Shown here: positions 1 through 5,127 of the stretch, in pieces
Numbering within the stretch: the first letter of the stretch is position 1
Layout: each line of letters opens with the position of its first letter
Assembly: GCA_029554925.1 (NCBI GenBank)
Contig: JAKPUV010000044.1
Coordinates: forward strand, 1 to 5,127
DNA length: 5,127 nucleotides
DNA from: Candidatus Hydrogenedentota bacterium
GTDB lineage: Bacteria > Hydrogenedentota > Hydrogenedentia > Hydrogenedentales > CAITNO01
Direction of reading: 5' to 3'
The notes under the pieces: model-generated
What the model was told of the DNA's origin: nothing
What the model saw: only the letters and a program-made list of their open reading frames with translations
The model's database searches: none
Position numbers and translations under genes: made by a program

Positions 1-1635
1 TCCGAGGAACAGCGAAAGGGCCAGGCCGAACACCGTCAGCAGCAGCCACCCGGCCACGCCGAAGAACGCGGGCGCGACCGGGTTTCGCCAAAGCAGACGG
101 CTCACGATGGACGCCTTTATGTAGGCGGACACCCCGACGACAACGGCCAGCCCCGCCGCCGCGCACAACAACACCAGCAACGCCTGCGGCGTGAAGGCGT
201 GGCCGGAGAGCACGTCGCGCTGGTAGCGGAACGCGCTGATGACGAGCGCCCCGCCGCCGATGCAGGCGGCCATGGAAAAGGCGAAACTGAAGCGCCAGGA
301 CGGGAAGCGGTCCACGAGCAGGCAGAGGAACACGAGCCCCGCGCCGACGCACCCGCCCGCGGCGGCGAAAATCAGGCCGTAGACCAGGGGGCCCCACCAG
401 AACATGCCGAGGTCGGCCAGCCCCTCCAGGGTCCGCCACAGCCAGAGAGCCTCCGCCAGGGCGATGAAGGCACCCGCAGCCAGTCCGCCGGTCTTGCACG
501 CGGCGATCATGCCAAAGATGCGGCGGCGGTAGTCCCGGGTCTCGTCTGGTGAGAGGACCAATCCCCTCCCCGCGCCGAGGGCCGCGCGCTCTTTCTGGAA
601 TTCGGCAATGTCGCGCCGGATGTGCTCGATGTCCGCCCGGCTCCCGAAAAGCAGCAGGGGGATGCTGAGGATGAAGGGGAAGATTTCCCCGGCCCACAGT
701 TCAAGGTGGCCGCCGAGGATCGCGGTGGCGTGGCCCGCCGACGCGCCGAGCACCAGCCCGAAGGCCAGCTCGCGCACGCCGATGCCGGAGATGGTGAAGG
801 CCAGCACGGACGCCGTGATCATGAGCGGGCCGACGAAGAAGATGTCGGCCACCGACGTGTGCTCGGAGCGGATCGCCATGAACGTGAAGATGAAGGTCGT
901 GCAGGTGCCCAGATGCACCCCCACGCCGAAGACCAGCGCGGCCAGCAGCGACCTCCGCGACCCAGCGTAGGCCGTCACGGCGTCGCCGAGGCGGTTGACG
1001 AGGCTGCGCACCTTTCCCGGCACGGGCGTCACCGCCACCAGCACCTGGATCACCCGGGGGTTCAGCAGCAGCGACAGGCTGCCCGCCACGCCCGCGAACA
1101 GGCACGCCATGATCACCGCGAGCAGCGGCACGTTGATGTTCAGATAGCGGAAGCCGAGGGGGAAGGTGGCGAACACGAGGAACGCGAGGGCGATGATGCC
1201 CGTGAGCTTCTCCACGGCGATGACGGTGGCGCACTTGACCGGGTCGCCCGTGTGGCGCGACGACTCGACCAGCCGGAACCCGTCGAGCCCCACCGTGCCC
1301 GGAAGCACCAGCCCGATGGCCCGGCCCATGAACCACTGGTAGGCCATGAGCCGCAGGGGCATGCGCAGCCCCTGCCCCGCGAGGAGCAGCCGCCACCGGA
1401 GGATGCCGCAGGTGATGCCCAGCAGCTTCACCGCCGTGGCGCAGGCCATCCAGAAGGCGAACCCGCCCAGGCCCGCCCCGCTCACCCGGCGCATCTCGCG
1501 CAGAATGTCCACGGGCCGCACGCCGCCGAAGAAGTCCGCGCCGAGGCCCACCCACTCCGGGCGGAAGATGGCGGCGAACACCGCGGCGATGAACGCCAGT
1601 TTGACGCTGAAAAACACGGCCTTTTTCACGCTCAA
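1..1635 (-). CDS. Flippase-like (lysylphosphatidylglycerol synthase TM family) membrane protein fused to a second multi-pass region; 3' end outside window
   Basis: The frame is open from a TTG start at 1635 to base 1, giving 545 codons with no stop, so the C-terminus is missing. The TTG is chosen because GGAAGGAG lies 6 bases upstream; an in-frame GTG at 1629 is the alternative. Residues about 1-332 look like the LPG synthase TM / AglD-type flippase-like family. The family-like motifs are PGTVGLDGFRLVE (112-124), which corresponds to the usual 'GD..R' segment, EKLTGIIAL (142-150), and the late ISGIGVRELAFGLVLG motif (282-297). Around nine hydrophobic segments can be seen. A charged linker (about 332-373) follows, then roughly five more hydrophobic segments (about 374-397, 410-440, 449-468, 482-504, 520-545). 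This second region is not part of the standard domain. Family members transfer or flip lipid-linked or aminoacylated groups at the inner membrane; the substrate here is unknown. A soluble catalytic domain, such as a sulfatase-type one, may follow beyond base 1, but that is speculation. It is probably cotranscribed with coaD. Confidence 0.85.
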   Translation of the reverse strand, partial: MSVKKAVFFSVKLAFIAAVFAAIFRPEWVGLGADFFGGVRPVDILREMRRVSGAGLGGFAFWMACATAVKLLGITCGILRWRLLLAGQGLRMPLRLMAYQWFMGRAIGLVLPGTVGLDGFRLVESSRHTGDPVKCATVIAVEKLTGIIALAFLVFATFPLGFRYLNINVPLLAVIMACLFAGVAGSLSLLLNPRVIQVLVAVTPVPGKVRSLVNRLGDAVTAYAGSRRSLLAALVFGVGVHLGTCTTFIFTFMAIRSEHTSVADIFFVGPLMITASVLAFTISGIGVRELAFGLVLGASAGHATAILGGHLELWAGEIFPFILSIPLLLFGSRADIEHIRRDIAEFQKERAALGAGRGLVLSPDETRDYRRRIFGMIAACKTGGLAAGAFIALAEALWLWRTLEGLADLGMFWWGPLVYGLIFAAAGGCVGAGLVFLCLLVDRFPSWRFSFAFSMAACIGGGALVISAFRYQRDVLSGHAFTPQALLVLLCAAAGLAVVVGVSAYIKASIVSRLLWRNPVAPAFFGVAGWLLLTVFGLALSLFLG

Positions 1636-1641
1636 AAGGGG

Positions 1642-1649
1642 CTCCTTCC
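1642..1649 (-). promoter_or_regulatory. Ribosome-binding site deciding a TTG start
   Basis: On the minus strand GGAAGGAG is followed by a 6-base spacer and TTG at 1635. The next in-frame candidate, GTG at 1629, would have a 12-base spacer. The site lies in the 24-base gap after the coaD stop and supports separate initiation of the membrane protein. Confidence 0.7.
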
Positions 1650-1659
1650 CGGACAGGGG

Positions 1660-2145
1660 CTATTTGGCGAACTTGCCGCGCAGGCGCATCTCGACGGCCG
1701 GGGTGACATAGTGCCCCACCTTGCCGCCGAGGGAGGCGATTTCCTTCACCTGCCGCGAACTGAGGAACAGGTACGGCTCGCTGGGCATGAGGCACACCGT
1801 GTCCACGTCCGGGTTCAGTTTCTGGTTGTTGATCGCCATGGACAGCTCGAACTCGAAGTCCGACACGACGCGCAGGCCGCGGATGAGCGCCGCCGCGCCT
1901 TTCTGGCGGGCGAAGTCCACCGTGAGGCCGGAGAACGACGCGATTTCCACGCCCGCCATGTCCCCCGTCATCTCCTCCAGCATCTCGATGCGCTCGGGTA
2001 CTGTGAACAGCGCCTGTTTGGCCTCGTTGCGGGCCACCGCCACGATCACACGGTCGAAGATTTTCGCCGCGCGCACAATCAGGTCCAGATGCCCCAGCGT
2101 GGGGGGATCGAAACTGCCCGCGTACACCGCCGTCCTTTTCTTCAT
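1660..2145 (-). CDS. coaD: Phosphopantetheine adenylyltransferase
   Basis: The 161-residue product matches the usual CoaD length of about 160. CoaD transfers AMP from ATP to 4'-phosphopantetheine, giving dephospho-CoA, the penultimate step of cytosolic coenzyme A synthesis. It opens with the nucleotidyltransferase signature AVYAGSFDPPTLGH (residues 6-19), whose T16-x-G18-H19 is the adenylyl-transfer TxGH motif. Other CoaD landmarks are LIRGLRVVSDFEFE (87-100), the NNQKLNP segment (106-112), and FLSSRQVKE (127-135), equivalent to the ISS..VKE motif. These separate it from the related NadD. The ATG at 2145 is chosen because it begins just before the signature and has GGGAGGAG 7 bases upstream. 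A longer in-frame ORF back to 2244 only overlaps larC and adds an Arg-rich, non-conserved leader. It starts 4 bases after the larC stop. Its TAG stop is in the same frame as the following membrane gene. Confidence 0.96.
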   Translation of the reverse strand: MKKRTAVYAGSFDPPTLGHLDLIVRAAKIFDRVIVAVARNEAKQALFTVPERIEMLEEMTGDMAGVEIASFSGLTVDFARQKGAAALIRGLRVVSDFEFELSMAINNQKLNPDVDTVCLMPSEPYLFLSSRQVKEIASLGGKVGHYVTPAVEMRLRGKFAK

Positions 2146-2149
2146 GGAG

Positions 2150-3331
2150 TCACTCCTCCCCGCGTTGAAACGCCGCCAGGGCCGCCTCGGCCACCCGCCG
2201 CACGGGCACCCCTGCCGCCTCCGCCAGGGCGCGGCAGTCTTCAAACTCCGGATGCGCCGTTATCTGCTCTCCGTCCAGCGTCGCCGTCTTCACGCGCACT
2301 TCGCCGTAGGGCGTGAACACGGTTTCCCACTTTCGCCACAGCACCGTCCGAAACTCCTCGCGGACCCGGACGCCCAGGGTGGTCGTGTTCAGAAACAGGC
2401 TCCGCGCCACTTTGTCGCGCAGTTCCGGCGGGCACAGCGCCGTCAGCAGGAAGGCGGGCCGCCCCTTCTTCCCCGTGACCGGCGTGAGGAAGGCGTCCAC
2501 CGCCCCCGCCGCCAGCGCGGCGTCCACCGCCGGGGCCGTCAACTCGCCGCTCAGGTCGTCCACCAGTGTTTCCAGCACCGCCACGGTGTCCACGTTCCCC
2601 GCCGGCTCATCCGCCGACTCCCCAAGCAGCGCCCGCAGCACGTTGGCCCGGTCGGGCAGGTCGCGGGTGCCCGCGCCATAGCCCACCGACTCCACCGTCA
2701 TCCGGGGGAGCGGACCGAAGCTGTCCGCCCAGGAGACCGCCAGCGCCGCGCCCGTGGGCGTGGTCAGCTCGCCGTCGCCGTCGCCGTAGACGGGCACGTC
2801 GCACAGCAGCAGCGCCGTGGCCGGGGCGGGCACGGGCATTACGCCGTGGGCGCAGCGCACCGTGCCGGTGCCCGTGTTGATCGGGGACACCACGACGCGG
2901 TCCACGCCGAGCTGGTACAGGCAGAACTGGGCCCCCACGACGTCCACGATGGAGTCTATGGCGCCCACCTCGTGAAAATGGACCTTCTCCACCTCCATGC
3001 CGTGGACCTTCGCCTCGGCCCGGGCGATGTTCTGGAAGACAATTTCCGAACAGATCTTCACCTGCTCCGGAAGGGTGCTCCGGTTGATGATCTCCAGCAC
3101 GTGCCGCAGGTGGCGGTGGGGGTGGTGGTCGTGCTCCGCCACCCGCACCTCAAAGCGCCTGGCGGCGATGCCCCGTTTCACGATCTTTTCCGTGAAGACC
3201 TCGAAGTCCGGCACGCCCAGGGAGTACAGGCCCTCCCTCAAGGCGGCGAAGTCCGCGCCCAGGTCAAGAAGCGCCGCCACGGTCATGTCGCCGCTGATGC
3301 CGCTGAGACAGTCGAGATACAGGGTTTTCAT
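2150..3331 (-). CDS. larC: LarC, nickel-pincer nucleotide cofactor nickel insertase (CTP-dependent cyclometallase)
   Basis: The 393-residue product matches full-length single-chain LarC. LarC inserts nickel into the dithiolated pyridinium mononucleotide using CTP, forming the nickel-pincer nucleotide cofactor of LarA-type racemases and epimerases. Visible landmarks are the N-terminal YLDCLSGISGDM (5-16), a His-rich loop with six histidines between residues 67 and 77 (likely metal-handling), HFHEVGAIDSIVDVVG (118-133), NTGTGTVRCAHGVMPVPAPAT in the 152-172 stretch, GELTTPTGAAL (187-197), the LETLVDDLSGE segment (253-263; usually LETNIDDM(T/S)GE), KKGRPA (288-293) and TTTLGVR (316-322). Both halves are in one continuous frame, unlike Lactiplantibacillus plantarum, where LarC1 and LarC2 are joined by programmed frameshifting. 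The start ATG overlaps the larB stop (ATGA), has only a weak ribosome site and is probably translationally coupled to larB. Confidence 0.95.
   Translation of the reverse strand: MKTLYLDCLSGISGDMTVAALLDLGADFAALREGLYSLGVPDFEVFTEKIVKRGIAARRFEVRVAEHDHHPHRHLRHVLEIINRSTLPEQVKICSEIVFQNIARAEAKVHGMEVEKVHFHEVGAIDSIVDVVGAQFCLYQLGVDRVVVSPINTGTGTVRCAHGVMPVPAPATALLLCDVPVYGDGDGELTTPTGAALAVSWADSFGPLPRMTVESVGYGAGTRDLPDRANVLRALLGESADEPAGNVDTVAVLETLVDDLSGELTAPAVDAALAAGAVDAFLTPVTGKKGRPAFLLTALCPPELRDKVARSLFLNTTTLGVRVREEFRTVLWRKWETVFTPYGEVRVKTATLDGEQITAHPEFEDCRALAEAAGVPVRRVAEAALAAFQRGEE
2153..2160 (-). promoter_or_regulatory. Strong Shine-Dalgarno of coaD inside the larC 3' end
   Basis: GGGAGGAG is read on the minus strand, 7 bases before the coaD ATG. 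It overlaps the last Gly-Glu-Glu codons of larC, so larC and coaD are closely linked in translation. It also fixes the coaD start at 2145 rather than at an upstream in-frame ATG. Confidence 0.75.
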
Positions 3332-4092
3332 CGGGAGGATCCGTTCGCAATCCGGACGATGGTGGCCGCCGCCACCCCCGCGCCGAAGCCGTTGTCAATG
3401 TTCACCACCGTCATGCCCGTGGCGCAGGCGTTCAGCATGCCCAGCAGCGCCGCGAACCCGCCCAGCCCCGTGCCGTAGCCGACGCTCACCGGCACGGCGA
3501 TCACGGGCGCGGCCACGAGCCCCGCCACCACGCTCGGCAGCGCCCCCTCCATCCCCGCGCACACGATCAGCGCTGTCGCGGCGTCCAGGCGCTCGCGCTG
3601 GCCCAGCAGCCGGTGGATGCCCGCCACCCCCACGTCGTACACCCGGTCCACGCGGCACCCCAGGCTCTCGCAGGTGACCACCGCCTCCTCCGCCACGGGG
3701 ATGTCGCTGGTCCCCGCGCACACCACGGCGACATACCCCTCCAGCGCGGGAGCGGGGTCCACGGTGACGGAGAACGCGCGGGCCACCGCGTGGTGAACCG
3801 CCTCCGGACAGGCCGCCAGCACCGCCGCTGCCGTCTCCGGGGAGCAGCGCGTGCCGAGGACATTGCTGCCCTGGGCCGCCATGCGCTGGGTGATGGCCAC
3901 CACCTGGTCCGGCGTCTTCCCGGCGCAGAAGATGGTCTCCGGGTAGCCCTTGCGCAGGGCGCGGTGGTGGTCCACCTTGGCGAAGCCCACATCCTCAAAA
4001 GGCAGCCCGCGCAGCCGGTCCACCGCCGCCTCCGGGGCCGTCTCGCCCGCCGCCACCGCGCGCAGCAACTCCAGTATCTTCTCGGAATCCAT
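3328..4092 (-). CDS. larB: LarB, nickel-pincer nucleotide biosynthesis pyridinium-3,5-bisthiocarboxylic-pathway carboxylase/hydrolase
   Basis: LarB carboxylates C5 of the pyridinium ring of nicotinic acid adenine dinucleotide and hydrolyses the product, giving the biscarboxylic mononucleotide used by LarE and then LarC. The 254-residue product has the family N-terminus (PFEDVGFAKVDHHRALRKGYPE, in the 31-52 stretch). It also has a PurE-like C-terminal domain with AGTSDIPVAEEA (126-137), YDVGVAGIHRLL (152-163), GMEGALPSVVAGL (180-192) and the glycine-rich VGYGTGLGGFAALLGMLNAC and NIDNGFGAG blocks (about 204-239). Cys223 in the LNACA motif lines up with the cysteine reported to attack NaAD in L. 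plantarum LarB. The ATG at 4092 is chosen because the conserved sequence begins right after it. An in-frame GTG at 4119 would add nine residues; neither start has a strong ribosome site. It overlaps larC by 4 bases and is the first gene of the cluster. Confidence 0.94.
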   Translation of the reverse strand: MDSEKILELLRAVAAGETAPEAAVDRLRGLPFEDVGFAKVDHHRALRKGYPETIFCAGKTPDQVVAITQRMAAQGSNVLGTRCSPETAAAVLAACPEAVHHAVARAFSVTVDPAPALEGYVAVVCAGTSDIPVAEEAVVTCESLGCRVDRVYDVGVAGIHRLLGQRERLDAATALIVCAGMEGALPSVVAGLVAAPVIAVPVSVGYGTGLGGFAALLGMLNACATGMTVVNIDNGFGAGVAAATIVRIANGSSR

Positions 4093-4129
4093 CGTATGGC
4101 GCGTTCCCGGGTCCGTCACCCGGCGCGAA

Positions 4130-4152
4130 GACAGGGAATACAGCGCCCTGTC
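4130..4152. promoter_or_regulatory. Dyad just upstream of larB (possible operator or leader hairpin)
   Basis: GACAGGG (4130-4136) and CCCTGTC (4146-4152) are perfect inverted 7-mers separated by 9 bases. The dyad lies 37 bases upstream of the larB ATG, or 10 bases upstream of the alternative GTG. The position suits an operator or a 5'-leader hairpin for the larBC-coaD cluster. Only the symmetry is seen; the regulatory role is inferred. Confidence 0.35.
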
Positions 4153-4225
4153 CCCCGCCGCCGCAATGGTAATTCATGGGGCGACCCCGCCGCAAAGACG
4201 GAGGCAAAGGGGGAAAGGGGACAAG

Positions 4226-4242
4226 GCCGCCGGGACGGCGGC
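4226..4242. repeat. GC-rich short hairpin
   Basis: GCCGCCG (4226-4232), a GGA loop and CGGCGGC (4236-4242) form a 7-bp stem with a 3-base loop. No T-run follows on either strand, so it is not called a terminator. In such GC-rich DNA it could be partly chance, but it shares the three-base-loop design of the outer hairpins near 4434 and 4648. Confidence 0.4.
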
Positions 4243-4296
4243 GCCACGGAAAGCGGCCCGCAGGACTTCCCCGCGGCGCAGGCATTCCGACAAGAG

Positions 4297-4357
4297 ATCG
4301 CGGCGTCGGCCGTTGTGCGGCCTCCCCGCGATGACCGCAGAAACGCCCGTCATCGCG
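4297..4357. repeat. REP-like hairpin with a second, mutually exclusive pairing
   Basis: ATCGCGG (4297-4303) pairs with CCGCGAT (4326-4332). Inside it, GGCCG (4308-4312) pairs with CGGCC (4318-4322) around a 5-base loop, giving a two-part stem with a small internal loop. The right side of the outer stem also belongs to CGCGATGAC (4327-4335), which is perfectly inverted at GTCATCGCG (4349-4357), so only one of the two pairings can form at a time. The layout recalls short intergenic palindromes of the CGTCATTGCGAG type seen in many bacteria; that link is from memory, not from a comparison. Confidence 0.5.
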
Positions 4358-4425
4358 AGCCCCTGACCGCCGTGGGCGGGAATTTTGCCCATGAAGCTAT
4401 GGGATTGCGGGTGTCCTCTTCCTCT

Positions 4426-4442
4426 TCACCCCGGAGGGGTGA
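4426..4442. repeat. Outer left hairpin of the composite palindrome
   Basis: TCACCCC, loop GGA, GGGGTGA: a 7-bp stem with a 3-base loop. Its mirror partner is at 4640-4656, at equal distance from the centre of the composite but with altered stem bases. Confidence 0.6.
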
Positions 4443-4446
4443 GGGC

Positions 4447-4482
4447 CATTAGCCGGTGGTTGAGCGAAGCGATACCACCGGA
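4447..4482. repeat. Left arm of the perfect 36-base inverted repeat
   Basis: The arm begins CATTAGCC and ends CCACCGGA, and is the exact reverse complement of 4600-4635. It is also internally palindromic: CCGGTGGT (4453-4460) pairs with ACCACCGG (4474-4481) around a 13-base loop. Each arm can therefore fold alone or pair with the other. Confidence 0.9.
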
Positions 4483-4507
4483 AACCGGTGCCCCCTCTTC
4501 CTTTCTG

Positions 4508-4525
4508 GCACCCCGGCAGGGGTGC
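4508..4525. repeat. Inner left hairpin of the composite palindrome
   Basis: GCACCCC, loop GGCA, GGGGTGC: a 7-bp stem with a 4-base loop. The core CCCCGGCAGGGG (4511-4522) recurs exactly inverted at 4563-4574. Confidence 0.6.
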
Positions 4526-4559
4526 GGGACTCCTGGGCCAGCGGGAACCGACGTGTCCT

Positions 4560-4577
4560 GAACCCCTGCCGGGGTTC
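4560..4577. repeat. Inner right hairpin of the composite palindrome
   Basis: GAACCCC, loop TGCC, GGGGTTC: a 7-bp stem with a 4-base loop. Compared with its mirror copy at 4508-4525, the outer stem pairs differ on both sides in a way that keeps pairing. That looks like compensatory change. Confidence 0.6.
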
Positions 4578-4599
4578 TTGAAGAAATGGGGGGCTGCTG

Positions 4600-4635
4600 T
4601 CCGGTGGTATCGCTTCGCTCAACCACCGGCTAATG
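4600..4635. repeat. Right arm of the perfect 36-base inverted repeat
   Basis: This is the exact reverse complement of 4447-4482, starting TCCGGTGG and ending GGCTAATG. The 117 bases between the arms hold the two inner hairpins. Confidence 0.9.
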
Positions 4636-4639
4636 TCCT

Positions 4640-4656
4640 GCATCCCTCCGGGATGC
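4640..4656. repeat. Outer right hairpin of the composite palindrome
   Basis: GCATCCC, loop TCC, GGGATGC: a 7-bp stem with a 3-base loop. It mirrors the hairpin at 4426-4442, with stem bases changed in paired fashion. Confidence 0.6.
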
Positions 4657-4671
4657 CCAAGATTTTCACTT

Positions 4672-4695
4672 TCTGCCATGTCCACGTTTGGCAGA
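4672..4695. repeat. Short dyad downstream of the DUF456-type gene
   Basis: TCTGCCA (4672-4678) and TGGCAGA (4689-4695) form a 7-bp stem with a 10-base loop. It lies about 100 bases past the DUF456-type stop in the direction of transcription. It is not followed by a clear T-run on the minus strand, so a terminator role is only possible. Confidence 0.3.
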
Positions 4696-4791
4696 GAGTA
4701 ACCGGCGGCTTGGGGCGCGAAAGAAGACGTCTGCTTCATTGGCAGGGAGCGCAAGCGACCGAAGCGACCTCGTTCCCGGCACGGCGGGCGC

Positions 4792-5127
4792 TCAAAAATT
4801 CACCGCCGCCACGGCCAGCATGACGAACCCCAGCCCCATCTTCACCGCGAGGCCGCCGATGCGGCCCAGCGCCGCCCCGGCCCCCGTCCGCGCCGAGTCG
4901 GCCGTTGTCTTTCCCTTGATCAGCAGCTCATACAGCGCCGCCCCCAGGAAGGCCCCCACGCAGGCCCCGGCTAGCGTCCCCACCACCGGAAAGACCGGCG
5001 TGCCCATCACCGCCCCGGCGATGCAGCCCGCCAGCGACGCCGCCACGGCCCCCTTCCCCCCGCCGAAACGCGCCGCGCCGTAGCCCGAGGCCGCCGTCTC
5101 GGCCACCTCGCCCAGCGCCGCCAGCGC
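4792..5127 (-). CDS. DUF456-family small membrane protein, 5' end outside window
   Basis: The frame is open to the right edge, and 111 residues up to the TGA stop are visible. DUF456 proteins are about 160 residues, so the N-terminal third is probably missing. An in-frame GTG at 5106 is not taken as the start because the open frame continues upstream of it. Family-like features are RFGGGKGAVAASLAG (visible residues 20-34), the glycine-zipper run GTLAGACVGAFLGAALYE (50-67) with its conserved-looking glutamate, and the RTGAGAALGRIGG segment (80-92). Three hydrophobic segments (about 26-48, 50-70, 90-111) indicate an integral inner-membrane protein. The function of the family is unknown. It has the same orientation as the larBC cluster but is separated from it by about 700 bases of repeats, so it is probably not in that operon. 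Confidence 0.8.
   Translation of the reverse strand, partial: ALAALGEVAETAASGYGAARFGGGKGAVAASLAGCIAGAVMGTPVFPVVGTLAGACVGAFLGAALYELLIKGKTTADSARTGAGAALGRIGGLAVKMGLGFVMLAVAAVNF

Larger units (their letters stand above)
4424..4658. repeat. Composite near-symmetric palindrome (about 235 bases), possible MITE- or BIME-like element
   Basis: The block reads almost the same on both strands around a centre near 4541. In order it contains an outer hairpin (4426-4442), a perfect inverted-repeat arm (4447-4482), an inner hairpin (4508-4525), a non-symmetric centre (about 4526-4559), a matching inner hairpin (4560-4577), the second arm (4600-4635) and a matching outer hairpin (4640-4656). The outer and inner hairpins match their mirror copies imperfectly, while the 36-base arms match exactly. 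This suggests two copies of one repeat unit of about 100 bases in opposite orientation. There is no transposase gene in it, and I did not identify target-site duplications. It may be a non-autonomous mobile element or a REP cluster. Confidence 0.75.
4093..4791. other. Long repeat-bearing intergenic region, no credible gene
   Basis: About 700 bases separate the stop of the DUF456-type gene from larB. Several short open frames exist on both strands, but none shows a recognisable family, and the longer ones run across the palindromes, so I do not call them genes. The region is instead filled with inverted repeats, described separately. It should hold the larB promoter and any terminator of the DUF456-type gene. 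I could not find a convincing -35/-10 pair, nor a hairpin followed by a T-run on the minus strand. Confidence 0.7.

Noticed and set aside
701..1795. A 364-codon minus-strand ORF over the coaD/membrane-gene junction
   Set aside because: It is in a different frame from both genes, has an Arg/Gly/Ala-rich product with no recognisable motif, and overlaps the well-supported open frame of 1-1635.
2146..2244. Upstream ATG of coaD at 2244
   Set aside because: It would add 33 Arg-rich residues encoded entirely within larC; the ATG at 2145 has a strong ribosome site and sits at the conserved start.
622..3478. Very long open frames on the plus strand (622-2316 and 1721-3478)
   Set aside because: They lie antisense to the membrane gene, coaD and larC, which have clear family motifs. 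Their products are low-complexity His/Arg/Pro/Ala-rich strings typical of antisense frames in GC-rich DNA.
4093..4119. GTG start of larB at 4119
   Set aside because: It adds nine residues before the conserved N-terminus and has no ribosome site; the ATG at 4092 fits the family better, though weakly supported too.
4120..4200. Sigma-70 type promoter for larB
   Set aside because: I found only poor matches to -35 and -10 hexamers on the minus strand, not enough to annotate.
4424..4658. CRISPR array
   Set aside because: The repeats are inverted, not direct, with no regular spacers.
4672..4695. Rho-independent terminator for the DUF456-type gene
   Set aside because: There is a 7-bp stem but a 10-base loop and no T-run on the minus strand.
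4426..4823. Several 60-110-codon ORFs on both strands in the repeat region
   Set aside because: They run through the palindromes, lack family motifs and convincing ribosome sites, and similar frames arise on both strands because the element is symmetric.

Overview
This is a GC-rich bacterial window. All recognisable genes lie on the minus strand, so transcription runs from right to left. Codon third positions are strongly G/C. This explains the long open frames antisense to the real genes, which I treat as shadows. The gene families are too widespread to fix a taxon. The GC-rich composition, the palindromic repeats between genes and the domain-fused flippase-like membrane protein would suit an uncultured lineage such as the PVC group or Hydrogenedentes-like bacteria, but that is a weak guess.

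Layout from right to left. At the right edge (4792-5127) is the C-terminal part of a small glycine-rich DUF456-type membrane protein; its start is outside the window. Next comes about 700 bases without a credible gene (4093-4791), packed with inverted repeats. The main one is a nearly symmetric composite palindrome around 4424-4658. It is built on a perfect 36-base inverted repeat (4447-4482 and 4600-4635), with GC-rich hairpins both inside and outside the arms. Other REP-like hairpins lie at 4297-4357 and 4226-4242, and a short dyad (4130-4152) sits just upstream of larB.

After this comes a tight four-gene cluster: larB, larC, coaD and a large membrane protein. larB and larC overlap by ATGA, larC and coaD are 4 bases apart, and coaD and the membrane gene are 24 bases apart. 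The spacing and ribosome-binding sites point to one operon. LarB (pyridinium carboxylase/hydrolase) and LarC (CTP-dependent nickel insertase) make the nickel-pincer nucleotide cofactor of lactate racemase-type enzymes, together with LarE, which is not in this window. No LarA-type apoenzyme is visible either. CoaD (phosphopantetheine adenylyltransferase) is a core coenzyme A gene. The last gene has an N-terminal flippase-like domain (lysylphosphatidylglycerol synthase TM family) joined to a second multi-pass membrane region, and it runs off the left edge without a stop.

I see no clear new defence or enzymatic system. The points most worth a second look are the composite palindrome, the fused membrane protein missing its C-terminus, and the larBC-coaD arrangement.
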